A stretch of 51,825 bases of DNA from the NCBI GenBank assembly GCA_930990555.1, contig CAKNPW010000012.1, positions 1-51,825 of the forward strand. The letters are read 5' to 3'. Below, piece after piece: positions 24,825-34,351 of this stretch (position 1 is its first letter; each line of letters opens with the position of its first letter). This DNA comes from an uncultured Clostridium sp. Lineage in GTDB: Bacteria > Bacillota > Clostridia > TANB77 > CAG-508. The notes beneath the pieces were generated by a model. That model had not been told where the DNA came from, did no database searches, and saw only the letters and a program-made list of their open reading frames with translations. A program made the position numbers and the translations under genes.

Positions 24825-25412
24825 ATGATTAAAAATATAATTTTAGATATTGGTGGGATTATCTTAGATGATGGTAAAGAAAATTTAAGAAAGTATTTAC
24901 AAGTAACAGAAGAGGAAACAAAGAAACTCTACAAAATAGTATATGGAAGCAAAGGATTTCGTCAATATCTATTAGGATACATTAACTTAGAAAAATGTAT
25001 GAATTCGGTTATTTTAGAAAATCCAGCATATAAAGAGTATATAGAAAAAATGTTGCTTAAAAGCAATTTAAAAGATATTGTTCCTATAAAAGCTAATGTG
25101 TTACAAGTAATAAGAGCACTAAAAGAAAAATATAACATATATTTCTTATCAAACATTACAAAAGAAACTTATGAATATATAGAAGACATCTTAAACGAAT
25201 TTGATGGTGGAATTTATTCGTTTAAAGTTCATCTATGTAAGCCAAATCCAGAGATATACAAAAAATTATTATACACATATAATTTAAAAAAAGAAGAATC
25301 AATATTTTTTGATGATAGACAGAGAAATGTTGATATAGCAAACGAGCTTGGAATAAAAAGTATTAAATTTAACACAGAACAAGATATACTAGATTTTTTA
25401 CAGACTAGTTAA
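24825..25412 (+). CDS. HAD-family hydrolase (YihX-like), atypical motif I
   Basis: A 195-aa HAD protein. Motif I reads LDIGGIILDD: the nucleophile aspartate is present but the usual second aspartate is Gly, as in the YihX/DxG-type branch. SNIT is motif II, KPNPEIYKKLL motif III and IFFDDRQRNVDIA motif IV. The substrate is probably a sugar phosphate or nucleotide; not determinable. It is followed by a second HAD gene of the same branch at 25500, with a similar C terminus, and by analogy to the fragment at 12443. Confidence 0.75.
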   Translation: MIKNIILDIGGIILDDGKENLRKYLQVTEEETKKLYKIVYGSKGFRQYLLGYINLEKCMNSVILENPAYKEYIEKMLLKSNLKDIVPIKANVLQVIRALKEKYNIYFLSNITKETYEYIEDILNEFDGGIYSFKVHLCKPNPEIYKKLLYTYNLKKEESIFFDDRQRNVDIANELGIKSIKFNTEQDILDFLQTS

Positions 25413-25499
25413 ATAGATTCAATATAAGAAGAGAAATATTAGAAGAAGCGGTCGAGCATAAAATTTCATATAGCTACTAAAATAAATAGGAGGAAAAGG

Positions 25500-26138
25500 A
25501 TGATAAAAAATATAATATTTGATTTAGGAAATGTAATATTACAATGCTCAACAATAGAAACGATGTATAATTTTACAGTTAGTGAAGAAATGGCTAAAAA
25601 TCTAATAACATATATATTCAAATCAGAAGAATGGAAATTACTAGATTTAGGAAATATAAGTAAAGAAGAAGCTATATTAAGAATACAAGGAAGGGTACCA
25701 GACGAATATAAACCTTTAATAAAAGAAGTTATGGATAACAGAGCAAAATATTTAAAATTGAATGAAGGAACAATAGAAATTGCAAAACAATTAAAAGATA
25801 TTGGATATAAAATTTATGTGTTGTCCAATATGTCGACATTTACATATGAATATTTTAAAGATAACGAATTTTTTAAGTTATGTGACGGAATAGTAATTTC
25901 AGCATATGAGCACATTAAGAAACCAGATGAAGAAATATTTAAAAGATTATTAAATAGATATAAACTAGTTCCGGAAGAATGTTTATTTATAGATGATGAC
26001 GATACAGGAAGAAGTTTTGAGACAGCAAATGCGTTAGGTATAAGTGGAAGAAGAGTACTTCCAAATGATAGTGAAGATGTTCTAAAATTATTAGAAGAAT
26101 ATAATATAAAATTACAAGGAAAAATGGAGGAAATATAG
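25500..26138 (+). CDS. HAD-family hydrolase (YihX-like)
   Basis: A 212-aa HAD-IA phosphatase with motif I FDLGNVILQ, motif II LSNMS, motif III KKPDEEIFKRLL and motif IV LFIDDDDTGRSFETANALG. DLGNV is characteristic of the YihX branch (alpha-glucose-1-phosphate phosphatase in E. coli). It is a paralogue of the preceding gene, from which it is separated by 87 bases with an AGGAGGAAA SD. Substrate unknown. Confidence 0.78.
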   Translation: MIKNIIFDLGNVILQCSTIETMYNFTVSEEMAKNLITYIFKSEEWKLLDLGNISKEEAILRIQGRVPDEYKPLIKEVMDNRAKYLKLNEGTIEIAKQLKDIGYKIYVLSNMSTFTYEYFKDNEFFKLCDGIVISAYEHIKKPDEEIFKRLLNRYKLVPEECLFIDDDDTGRSFETANALGISGRRVLPNDSEDVLKLLEEYNIKLQGKMEEI

Positions 26139-26164
26139 AACAAATAATATAGGGGGAAAGACAT

Positions 26165-27481
26165 ATGCTAAGATTTGAAGAAATAGATGACAAATATTGC
26201 AACCAATATATAGAGATGTTACAAGAATGGAAAGCGAGCGATACATCTTTAACACCAGACATTTTAAAAATACCTTGTAATAATGAAATAGAATATAAAA
26301 ATATAGTTAGCATAGCAAAAAATGCAGCCATTGGAATACACGAAGATAGAGCCTGGTATGAAAAATGCAACTATTATTTAGTTGTAAATGATCAAGATAA
26401 ATTAATTGGAATAACTGCAGTAAGAAACAATTTAACACAATTAGGAAAAGACACATTAGGAAATATTGCATACGGAATACGTCCATCAGAAAGAAGAAAA
26501 GGATACGCAAAAGCTGTTGCAAATATGCTAGTAAATAAATGCAGAGAATTAGGAATAAATGAAATTGTTGCATGCCATTATATAGAAAATGATGCATCAA
26601 AAAGAGTTTTAGAAAGCGCAGGAGCAATTCCAACAGGAGTGTTGACATCAGAATATTCTGGCAAAAAGATAAAACGTTATATAATAAGAACGAATACAAG
26701 TAGCGAAATAAACTTTACCATGGCAAAACAAGTTTTTAATGACTACGTAAAACAATTTGACAGGGAAGATGGAAGCATTTTACTAAAAATAACACATACA
26801 TACCATGTTGTAGATTTAAGTGAATATATAGCAAAAGAACAAGGGTTAGATGAAGAAAATGTAGCTTTAGCAAAATTAATAGCACTATTGCACGATATAG
26901 GAAGATTTAAACAAGTTACATTACTTAGAAATTTTTCTGATAAAGGATTTGATCATGCAGATTATGGAGTTAAAATTCTATTTAAAGAAGATTTAATAAG
27001 AAAATTTATTCAAACAAATAAATATGACGAGATAATAAAAAAGGCAATATATAATCATAATAAATTTAAAATAGAAGATGGATTAAATGAATTAGAAGAG
27101 TTACATTGTAAAATTATAAGAGATGCGGATAAGTTAGATAATTTTAGAGTAAAAGAAGAAAATAAATTTGAAGATAGTTTTCCAGAAACTAAAGATGCAG
27201 CAGGAGAGCTTTCTTATTCTGCAATGTCTGATGTAGTATATAATGAATTTTTAGCACATAAATGTATCAAGTTAGAAGACAGAAAAACTTTAATTGATTA
27301 TTGGGTATGCATACTTGCTTTTATATTTGATTTATATTTTAAAAGCTCATTAAAATATATTAAAGACAAAAATTATATAGATATTTTAATTGATAAAATA
27401 GAATATAAAAATGAGGAAACAAAAGCAAAAATGGAAGATATAAGAAAATGTGCAAAAAAGTACATAGAAGAGAATATTTAA
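26165..27481 (+). CDS. Fusion of a GNAT acetyltransferase and an HD-domain phosphohydrolase
   Basis: A 438-aa two-domain protein. Residues 1 to about 175 form a GNAT domain with the acetyl-CoA loop IRPSERRKGYAKAVANML and the alpha4 helix ENDASKRVLESAGA. Residues about 185-438 form an HD domain: HTYHVVDLSEYIA supplies the first histidine, LIALLHDIGRFKQ the HD pair (H243, D244), and KAIYNHNKFK and IIRDADKLDNFR the downstream ligands. HD proteins hydrolyse phosphate esters, often of nucleotides. The pairing may link acetylation to nucleotide or small-molecule turnover. SD GGGGGAA. Confidence 0.82.
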   Translation: MLRFEEIDDKYCNQYIEMLQEWKASDTSLTPDILKIPCNNEIEYKNIVSIAKNAAIGIHEDRAWYEKCNYYLVVNDQDKLIGITAVRNNLTQLGKDTLGNIAYGIRPSERRKGYAKAVANMLVNKCRELGINEIVACHYIENDASKRVLESAGAIPTGVLTSEYSGKKIKRYIIRTNTSSEINFTMAKQVFNDYVKQFDREDGSILLKITHTYHVVDLSEYIAKEQGLDEENVALAKLIALLHDIGRFKQVTLLRNFSDKGFDHADYGVKILFKEDLIRKFIQTNKYDEIIKKAIYNHNKFKIEDGLNELEELHCKIIRDADKLDNFRVKEENKFEDSFPETKDAAGELSYSAMSDVVYNEFLAHKCIKLEDRKTLIDYWVCILAFIFDLYFKSSLKYIKDKNYIDILIDKIEYKNEETKAKMEDIRKCAKKYIEENI

Positions 27482-27483
27482 GG

Positions 27484-27702
27484 ATTGTAAAATATGTAGG
27501 AGCAAAATACAGAAGTCAAGGTATTGGCAAAGAATTAATGAATTAGTGTAAAAAACAATTTGAAAAAATAACACTAGAAGTATATAGGAAAAATATTAAA
27601 GCTATAAACTTTTACGAAAGAGAACAATTTAAGCCAATAAAAGAAGAGATTGAAGAAACCAATAATGAAGTAGAAATACTTATGGAATGGAATAATAATT
27701 AA
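27484..27702 (+). pseudogene. Remnant of a GNAT acetyltransferase with an in-frame stop
   Basis: The frame reads KYVGAKYRSQGIGKELMN, then TAG at 27544-27546, then EVYRKNIKAINFYEREQF and ends LMEWNNN with TAA. These are the acetyl-CoA loop and the final helix-strand of a GNAT domain. The N-terminal half is absent, there is no start codon, and the TAG breaks the domain. A gene fragment left beside the GNAT-HD fusion gene. Confidence 0.75.
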
Positions 27703-27780
27703 AAGAGATTGCTTTAATTGTGATATATATGATAGATGAATCTTTTTACAGATTATATATAATAAAAAAAGGAAGTTAAT

Positions 27781-28374
27781 ATGAAGATACGTTTAGAAGA
27801 AGAAAAAGACTATTTTATGAATGAAAATTTAACACGAGAAGCATTTTGGAATGTATATAGACCAGGTTGCTATGAACATTATATTCTTCATAAAATTAGA
27901 ACAGATAAATGCTTTGTAAAAGAATTAAGTTATGTAATGGAAGACAAGCAAAGACTAGTAGGAAGTATAGTTTATGCCAAAGGAAAAGTAAGAAATGAAA
28001 ATGCTGTACATGAAGTTTTACTATTTGGCCCAGTAAGCATACTTCCAGAATATCAAGGCGCAGGATATGGAACAAAATTAATAAAGTACACATTAAAAAA
28101 GGCTAAAGAATTAGGATATCCAGCAGTAGTAATAACAGGAAAACCAGAATATTATGAAAAATTTGGATTTAAACCTGCATCAAAATATAATATTTTTTAT
28201 AAAGGAATGGAAAACGAAGAAAATCTATTTTTTATGGTAAAAGTTTTAGATAAGCATAAAATGAAAGCAATATATGGAATATATACAGATCCAGATGTTT
28301 ACACAGTAAACCCAAAAGAGGTAGAACAATTTGATAAGAAATTCCCAAGAAAGAAAAAAGAGAAGGGCAATTAG
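27781..28374 (+). CDS. GNAT family N-acetyltransferase
   Basis: A 197-aa GNAT protein, YhbS-like. The acetyl-CoA motif is VSILPEYQGAGYGTKLIKYT and the beta6-7 region gives TGKPEYYEKFGFKPAS. Near the N terminus it resembles small-molecule acetyltransferases with a conserved YGPxSV core. Acceptor unknown. SD AGGAAG. Last plus-strand gene before a repeat stretch and a converging terminator. Confidence 0.8.
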   Translation: MKIRLEEEKDYFMNENLTREAFWNVYRPGCYEHYILHKIRTDKCFVKELSYVMEDKQRLVGSIVYAKGKVRNENAVHEVLLFGPVSILPEYQGAGYGTKLIKYTLKKAKELGYPAVVITGKPEYYEKFGFKPASKYNIFYKGMENEENLFFMVKVLDKHKMKAIYGIYTDPDVYTVNPKEVEQFDKKFPRKKKEKGN

Positions 28375-28375
28375 C

Positions 28376-28497
28376 AAAATAGGAATTTTGAGACGTTCCT
28401 TTTTTCTATTGGGATTTAGAGACAGTATTTGGAATATAGAACATTCTTGGGGATATAGGATGTTCTGGGGGATCTAGGGACGTTCTTTAAATCCCGA
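28376..28497. repeat. GGGAC-type intergenic palindromic repeats, copy 3
   Basis: About 120 bases made of the word family GAGACGTTCCT, GGGATTTAGAGACA, GGATATAGGATGTTCT and TAGGGACGTTCTTT. Related to the stretches at 6610-6662 and 17647-17766. It is non-coding and lies between the GNAT gene and the converging terminator. Confidence 0.6.
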
Positions 28498-28547
28498 TAT
28501 TGAAAATTAATGAAGGTGCTTAAATACATATTTTAGAATTATGTTAA

Positions 28548-28587
28548 AAGCCATCAACGACATCTTGCATTCGTTGGTGGCTTAATA
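28548..28587. terminator. Converging terminator
   Basis: Arms 28548-28560 and 28571-28583 make a 13-bp stem with one wobble. It lies between the plus-strand GNAT gene and the minus-strand phosphotransferase gene. Confidence 0.65.
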
Positions 28588-28595
28588 CTTTATGG

Positions 28596-29408
28596 TTATA
28601 AAGTTAAACGATTCCAAAATTCCATGTATATATTTATATCTTTTTTATGATGTTTTAAGCATCTAGCTATTCTACAATACAAAACAATAATTAACATAGC
28701 TTTAATCTTTTGATGAGGCTCAGAAAGTAAGCTATAAATTTTATCAAGAGAAATATTTTTTACGACACTCGCATTACTAACAATAGCAAATAAAGTGTCG
28801 TATAAACTATCTCCAAGCACAGGCATCGGATCAATAACGCCAGCAAATTTACCATTAACTTTTATAAAATTATGAGTACCAAAATCCCCATGAATTAATT
28901 TTTTATCAAATTTATAATCTTCTAATATTTTTACTTGATTTAGCACAATAGAATTATCTGGAATATAAGCCGCTAAGGTTTCAGAAGAATCAGCTATTTC
29001 ATCAAGTAAAAATTTAGACCACGTTGAAATTTCTTCATAAAGGTAGCCATATCCATAATAAGTTACAGGCTTATAATTACTTGTAATGAAAATAATATTT
29101 TCTAAAAAATCATCAATATCATCAACTTGTTTCATGATATTTCCTTGAATGAAGTCATAAACAGCAAATCTATATGAAGGATCAAAATAAATAATTTTTT
29201 GCATTTTAGTACTAGGATTTAAACTTAGAAACTTGATTTCAGCTTTTATTGCATAAGGAGTACTTCTCTTAATCAAGTATTTGTTGTTTAGCAAAATTAC
29301 ATGACTTGAAACACCATCTGTAAAATACTTGTGGCTTTCATAAGGTACATTTAATAGTTTTAAAACAAATTCAATTATATTTTTATCTATTTTATAATCA
29401 ATATTCAT
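28596..29408 (-). CDS. APH/choline-kinase-like phosphotransferase
   Basis: A 270-aa protein of the aminoglycoside phosphotransferase fold. The Brenner catalytic motif is HGDFGTHNF and the metal-binding aspartate is in VIDPMPVLGDSLYDTLFA. An N-terminal nucleotide-binding lobe is present but divergent. Such proteins phosphorylate small molecules or act as antibiotic kinases; the substrate is not visible. It is co-directional with the Nudix gene that precedes it on the minus strand, 9 bases apart. Confidence 0.78.
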   Translation of the reverse strand: MNIDYKIDKNIIEFVLKLLNVPYESHKYFTDGVSSHVILLNNKYLIKRSTPYAIKAEIKFLSLNPSTKMQKIIYFDPSYRFAVYDFIQGNIMKQVDDIDDFLENIIFITSNYKPVTYYGYGYLYEEISTWSKFLLDEIADSSETLAAYIPDNSIVLNQVKILEDYKFDKKLIHGDFGTHNFIKVNGKFAGVIDPMPVLGDSLYDTLFAIVSNASVVKNISLDKIYSLLSEPHQKIKAMLIIVLYCRIARCLKHHKKDINIYMEFWNRLTL

Positions 29409-29417
29409 AATTTACCT

Positions 29418-29849
29418 CTAGATATATTTTAAAACTCCTTCTGGATAGATAATTTTTTTACCAGACTTAAAATCATCAATATCTACCCATACAGCATTAT
29501 ACTCATCAGCTTCATCCTCAATTTCATATTCATCTTTGTAAGTATCCTCTGGAATTTCTATAGAATAAAGAAACACGATTTCATGACCATTTTTTCCTTG
29601 ATAGGTAAAAATATTTTCTGTTACACCAAGAAGTTTTTTTACAGTAATATCTGCATTGATTTCTTCCTGAAATTCTCTTTTTACAGCATCTTTACTTGTT
29701 TCGCCAAATTCGATACCTCCTCCTAAAGCACGGTAAAAGGTTTGTTTCTTTACTTTGTCATATCCTATACCGACTAAAATTTTTTTACCTTTTTTAGCTA
29801 TGCCTAAAGCTATAGGACGAATAGAATCAGATTTAAACATTTTATACAC
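29418..29849 (-). CDS. Nudix hydrolase
   Basis: A 143-aa Nudix protein with the box GGGIEFGETSKDAVKREF followed by QEEINADI (Ile where Gly is usual in EExG). RALGGGIEFGE-type starts occur in ADP-ribose or dinucleotide hydrolases, but the substrate is not determined. SD GGAGAG on the minus strand. It heads the minus-strand pair with the phosphotransferase gene. Confidence 0.78.
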   Translation of the reverse strand: MYKMFKSDSIRPIALGIAKKGKKILVGIGYDKVKKQTFYRALGGGIEFGETSKDAVKREFQEEINADITVKKLLGVTENIFTYQGKNGHEIVFLYSIEIPEDTYKDEYEIEDEADEYNAVWVDIDDFKSGKKIIYPEGVLKYI

Positions 29850-29993
29850 TCTCCTTTGTTTAGTTCATGGTTTAATTATTGAAAAATATATTTAAGCTTT
29901 TGTTGTAAAACATATGGGGATTATGCTTGCCAATTAAATTATGTTATTAGTGTAGCATATAGAAATGTAGAACACAAGAAAAATAAAAAAATA

Positions 29994-30021
29994 TTGAAAT
30001 TAGACAATAAAATGATATAAT
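29994..30021 (+). promoter_or_regulatory. Promoter of the DUF262 gene pair
   Basis: TTGAAA (29994-29999) and TATAAT (30016-30021) with a 16-base spacer and an extended -10 TG at 30013-30014. Confidence 0.7.
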
Positions 30022-30089
30022 GATTGTATGTAAAGAAATAGATATATGTATTAATGTATCAAATATTATTGAGTATATGGAGGTCAAAA

Positions 30090-31904
30090 GTGAATAAAGA
30101 AGCGGGACTAAAATCAATATATGAATTACGAAATTATAAATTTGTTATAGAGAGTTATCAAAGAGGATACAGGTGGGACTCTAAACAGGTTACAGAACTA
30201 TTAGAAGATTTGTTAGAATTCCAAAAAACAGGAAATAATTTATATTGCTTACAACCAATTATAGTTAGAAAAGTTGATGAAAACAAATATGAATTAATAG
30301 ATGGACAACAAAGACTTACAACTATATATATATTACTTAAATTTTTAAAACAAGAAGAATATTTATATGGGATAGAGTACAAAAGACCTAATAGTAAAGA
30401 ATTTTTAGAAAATATTGAAAGTGAAGAAAATATAAACAATCTGGATTTTTATTTTATGAAAAATGCGTATACAACAATTAAAAAATGGTTTCATGTAGTA
30501 AGTGAAAATGAACAGACGGGAAATTTAAAGGGAAGGTTTATATCATTACTTTTGGAAAATGATAAGAATGTAAGATTTATTTGGTATGAAGTAAAGGATA
30601 AAAATATTTCATCAGAAGAGATTTTCACAAGAATAAATGTTGGTAAAATTCCATTAAATGATGCAGAGCTTATAAAAGCAAAATTACTTTATGATGTAAA
30701 ATCAGAAAGAAAAGAAGAAAAGTATTTAAAACAAATAGAAATAGGAAGCGAATGGGATACAATAGAAAAAGATTTGCAAAATGATTCTTTTTGGAGATTT
30801 TTAGTAAATTATAAAAAAGAAAAATCAAATAGAATAGAATATATATTTGACTATGTAGCAAAAGAAGCGGAAGAAAAACAAAATAGTAAGAATAATAAAT
30901 CCAAAAATATAACTGAAAACGAAGAGTACTCTACTTATGAAAAAATAAGTCAATTAATGCAAGAACAAATAGTAAATAAAGATAATTGGTATACAGAAGA
31001 AAAGGATTTTTGGGATAATAATGTAAAAAAATATTACTATATTTTTAAAGATTGGTATAAAGATACTGAAATATATAACTATATTGGTTTCTTAAACTTT
31101 TATAATAATAAAGAAGGTAATACGTACAAACTTATTAAAGAATATGAAAATTGTACAGAAAAAACAAACTTTAAAGCATACATTAAAAATCTAATAATAA
31201 AAGATGTTATAAATGATGTAGAAAATTTGGATGATTTAGATTATGAAGAAAACGGAGAGCAATTAAAAAAACTACTTATTTTATTTAATATATTAACATT
31301 AAATAAAATGCAAGAAAAATTTCCATTTGAAAAATACAAAAAAGAGGAGTGGTCACTTGAACATATTCATCCTAGAAATATTAAAAGTATGGGAAATGAT
31401 AAAGAAAAATGGAAATCTTTGTGTGATGATGAAATAATAACTATAAAAGATTTTATCGAATTATTTAAAAATAGAAATGATAAAGAAAAATTTGAATTAT
31501 ATAATAACATTTTAAGAAAAATGGAAGAACTAAGACGAAATATAGAAAATAAAAAAGATGCAGTTATTCTAGAAGAATTCGAAGCAATTAAAAATTTATC
31601 AAAAAATGAATATGGAGAAGAATTTATGAATTCAATTGCAAATTTAACTTTATTAGATAAAGATACAAATAGTAAAATAGGAAATAATTTTTTTGATACC
31701 AAAAGAAGAGAATTAATTAATGCAGAAAAAACAGGCGTTTATATTCCAATATGTACAAAAAATGTATTTTTGAAGTTTTATAGTAAAAATCCAAATCATA
31801 TTTATTTTTGGACAAAAGAAGATAGAGAAGATTATAAAAATGCATTAAAAGAAGAATTACAAAAATTTGTCGAAAGTGAGAGTGAAAGTGAAAATAATGA
31901 ATAA
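30090..31904 (+). CDS. DUF262-DUF1524 (GmrSD-like) nuclease protein
   Basis: A 604-aa protein from GTG 30090 (SD GGAGG just upstream; an in-frame ATG at 30054 has no SD). The N-terminal DUF262/GmrS domain has YQRGYRW (residues 23-29) and the ParB-like NTPase motif DGQQRLTT (D71-T78). The C-terminal DUF1524 domain has a His-rich HNH-type site, EHIHP (424-428), and a late N514SIANLTLLDKD with conserved N518. This is the architecture of type IV restriction enzymes GmrSD and of SspE/BrxU-type defence proteins, which cleave modified or invading DNA. It overlaps the next gene by 8 bases. Confidence 0.82.
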   Translation: MNKEAGLKSIYELRNYKFVIESYQRGYRWDSKQVTELLEDLLEFQKTGNNLYCLQPIIVRKVDENKYELIDGQQRLTTIYILLKFLKQEEYLYGIEYKRPNSKEFLENIESEENINNLDFYFMKNAYTTIKKWFHVVSENEQTGNLKGRFISLLLENDKNVRFIWYEVKDKNISSEEIFTRINVGKIPLNDAELIKAKLLYDVKSERKEEKYLKQIEIGSEWDTIEKDLQNDSFWRFLVNYKKEKSNRIEYIFDYVAKEAEEKQNSKNNKSKNITENEEYSTYEKISQLMQEQIVNKDNWYTEEKDFWDNNVKKYYYIFKDWYKDTEIYNYIGFLNFYNNKEGNTYKLIKEYENCTEKTNFKAYIKNLIIKDVINDVENLDDLDYEENGEQLKKLLILFNILTLNKMQEKFPFEKYKKEEWSLEHIHPRNIKSMGNDKEKWKSLCDDEIITIKDFIELFKNRNDKEKFELYNNILRKMEELRRNIENKKDAVILEEFEAIKNLSKNEYGEEFMNSIANLTLLDKDTNSKIGNNFFDTKRRELINAEKTGVYIPICTKNVFLKFYSKNPNHIYFWTKEDREDYKNALKEELQKFVESESESENNE

Positions 31905-34188
31905 TACTGTATTAAGTGAAGAAACATATAGTTTTTGGAAACTAATAAATAAATACAAAATCACAATTCCTATGATTCAAAGAGATTATGTTCAAGGAAA
32001 AGAAGTTAAAAGAATAAACGAAATAAGAGAAAAATTAATAAATAACATAAAATTAGCAATACAAGGAGAAAAATTATTAGACTTTGATTTTATATATGGA
32101 AGTACGAAAATAAATGAAGATAATGAAGAAGAACTATCATTATTAGATGGACAGCAAAGAATTACAACATTATTTTTATTACATTGGTATTTTGCAAAAA
32201 AGGAATGCAAAATGAATGATGAAGTAAAAAATATTATGCATAATTTTTCTTATCAAAATAGAGTTAGTTCAAGAGAATTTTGCAAAAGTTTAGTGGATAA
32301 AGAAATAAAAATTGAGAAAAATAAAAAAATAAGTGATTTAATAAGACAGAAAACATGGTATTATTCTGAATGGAATAATGATCCTACAGTAAAAAATATG
32401 CTTAATATGCTTGATTGTATCCATGAGAATTTTTATGAATATGAAGCTTTCGATAAGTTGATTGACGAAAATAATAGTCTTATCACATTTATGTTTATAC
32501 CACTTGAAAAATTTAATTTAACAGATGAATTATATATAAAAATGAATTCTAGAGGAAAAAAATTAACAAATTTTGAAATATTTAAGTCTAAAATTTTAGA
32601 AATAATGAAAGAACAAAACGAAAAAGAATTATTAGAGGAATTTTCAGAAAAAATCGAATCAAGTTGGGCTGATTTTTTCTTTAGTTATAAAAAAGAGAAT
32701 GAAGAAACATTTGATGAAATTTTTATGAGATATATTTATTATATTACCGAGATGATTTATGCTACAAAGATAAGTACTAAAACTCAATATGACAATGAAA
32801 AAGATTCACCTTTTGATTATTCAAAAAAAGATTTAAATTTAGATTTAAAATTGGTAGAAGAAACTTATAAAGATAAAAATAATATTAAATTATTAATTAG
32901 TATATTAAATATATGGAAAAATAAAGAAGAATTAACTGAAGATATTAATAACGCATTTAGTAGTAAATATTCAGAAGGAAAGGTAATGTTATTTGACTCA
33001 AATGAAAAAACAAATTTATTTGAAAATTGTATTTATTATGAAAATTTTGAATGGTTAAATAGAATATTGTTATTTTCCTTCCTATTAAAGAAAAGTAAAA
33101 ATAAAAATGATAATAATTATGATGATATAAGAATTATAAGAAATATATCTTTAAACATAAGATCATTTTACAGATCTCAAGAAAGTTATACTCCAAATAT
33201 TCGTTATTATATGTTAAGAGATTTATTTAATATTTTCGAAAAAATAATAGATGAGGAAGATCCATATTTATATTTATTGAATGAAAGTTTCATTTCAAGA
33301 GGAGAGTATATTTTTCCAGAAATAAAAAAAGCAGAAATTATAAAAAGAAAACCAGAATTAAAAAAAGTGATTTTTGAATGTGAAGATACCAATTCAACAA
33401 AGGGAAATTTGGTAAATTTAATAAATTTAATAGAAAAATATGAAGATAAAGTGATTAAACTGATAAAATTTTTTAATGATAAATCTCATTATCCATTAAT
33501 TTTGAGAACGATGCTATCATTTGATAACTATGGAATATATATTGGAAAGGGAAATAGATATTTCTATGGAAGTAGTAACTCGATATATGATGTATTAACA
33601 TATTCTAATAATAATGAAATACAAAGTAAAATACAAATTATTTTGGAAAAGATCTTTGAAAAAGTACAAAGTAATATTGATATAGATATAGAAAAATTGT
33701 TCATTAATACTATTAAAGAAAATATGAAAGAAATGGAAAAAAATAGTTGGAGATATAATGTGGTAAAATATGCAGAAATTTGGGAATTGAGCTATGAAAG
33801 AATATTTAATAAAAATAGTGAAATAATATATACTTTTGCATTAAATAGTGATGATGCAAATATTTCGTCATTTTCAAAAAAGGCAATAAATAGTAGACAT
33901 ATTAATCCATATTATAAACCACTATTGGCAAAATATAATTTAGAAAAACAAAAAGAATGTTATAGTACAAAAGATGATAATGGAAAGATTATATTAAATA
34001 ATAATATAGTTATTAAAATTATAGAAAGTAGTTTTCAAGTTTCTTCCAATGTGAAAAAGGAAGAAATTAAAAAAGTTTTTATTGATAATAAAATAGATGA
34101 AGATGGAAACATATTTATAAAGTTTAATATAAATTGTGATTATATAGAGCAATTAGAACAAATAATAAATAAGATTTCTACATTATAA
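31897..34188 (+). CDS. DUF262 protein with large unknown C-terminal region
   Basis: A 763-aa protein (ATG 31897, overlapping the previous stop). The N-terminal domain is a second DUF262 copy: IPMIQRDYVQG at 24-34 and LLDGQQRITTLFLL with D84 and R88. The remaining 600 residues are not recognised. They are rich in Lys, Glu, Asn and Tyr with long predicted helices, and I see no HNH motif like that of the upstream protein. It is probably the partner that senses or gates while the upstream protein cuts. Its function is not known; paralogy with the upstream protein is limited to the DUF262 part. Confidence 0.75.
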   Translation: MNNTVLSEETYSFWKLINKYKITIPMIQRDYVQGKEVKRINEIREKLINNIKLAIQGEKLLDFDFIYGSTKINEDNEEELSLLDGQQRITTLFLLHWYFAKKECKMNDEVKNIMHNFSYQNRVSSREFCKSLVDKEIKIEKNKKISDLIRQKTWYYSEWNNDPTVKNMLNMLDCIHENFYEYEAFDKLIDENNSLITFMFIPLEKFNLTDELYIKMNSRGKKLTNFEIFKSKILEIMKEQNEKELLEEFSEKIESSWADFFFSYKKENEETFDEIFMRYIYYITEMIYATKISTKTQYDNEKDSPFDYSKKDLNLDLKLVEETYKDKNNIKLLISILNIWKNKEELTEDINNAFSSKYSEGKVMLFDSNEKTNLFENCIYYENFEWLNRILLFSFLLKKSKNKNDNNYDDIRIIRNISLNIRSFYRSQESYTPNIRYYMLRDLFNIFEKIIDEEDPYLYLLNESFISRGEYIFPEIKKAEIIKRKPELKKVIFECEDTNSTKGNLVNLINLIEKYEDKVIKLIKFFNDKSHYPLILRTMLSFDNYGIYIGKGNRYFYGSSNSIYDVLTYSNNNEIQSKIQIILEKIFEKVQSNIDIDIEKLFINTIKENMKEMEKNSWRYNVVKYAEIWELSYERIFNKNSEIIYTFALNSDDANISSFSKKAINSRHINPYYKPLLAKYNLEKQKECYSTKDDNGKIILNNNIVIKIIESSFQVSSNVKKEEIKKVFIDNKIDEDGNIFIKFNINCDYIEQLEQIINKISTL

Positions 34189-34302
34189 GGATAATGTTAA
34201 GATTGATATTAATACGTTTTAAGAGATAAAAAAGATATTAAAAGAGTTTTATAATATATTAAATAAAAACAACTACATTATATGACCAGTGAAATTGAAA
34301 AA

Positions 34303-34350
34303 CTCCTTATTACAAATTATAATTAAAAAGATGTAATAAGGAGGAATTTT
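34303..34350 (+). promoter_or_regulatory. Hairpin sequestering the SD of the AAA+ gene
   Basis: Arms CTCCTTATTACA (34303-34314) and TGTAATAAGGAG (34332-34343) are perfect complements around a 17-base loop. The right arm contains AAGGAG, the SD for ATG 34352, and GAATTTTT follows. It can act as a terminator/attenuator or as a translational switch; opening the stem would allow AAA+ synthesis. Confidence 0.7.
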
Positions 34351-34351
34351 T

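Noticed and set aside
30054..30089. ATG at 30054 as start of the DUF262 gene
   Set aside because: No SD before it; GTG 30090 has GGAGG just upstream.
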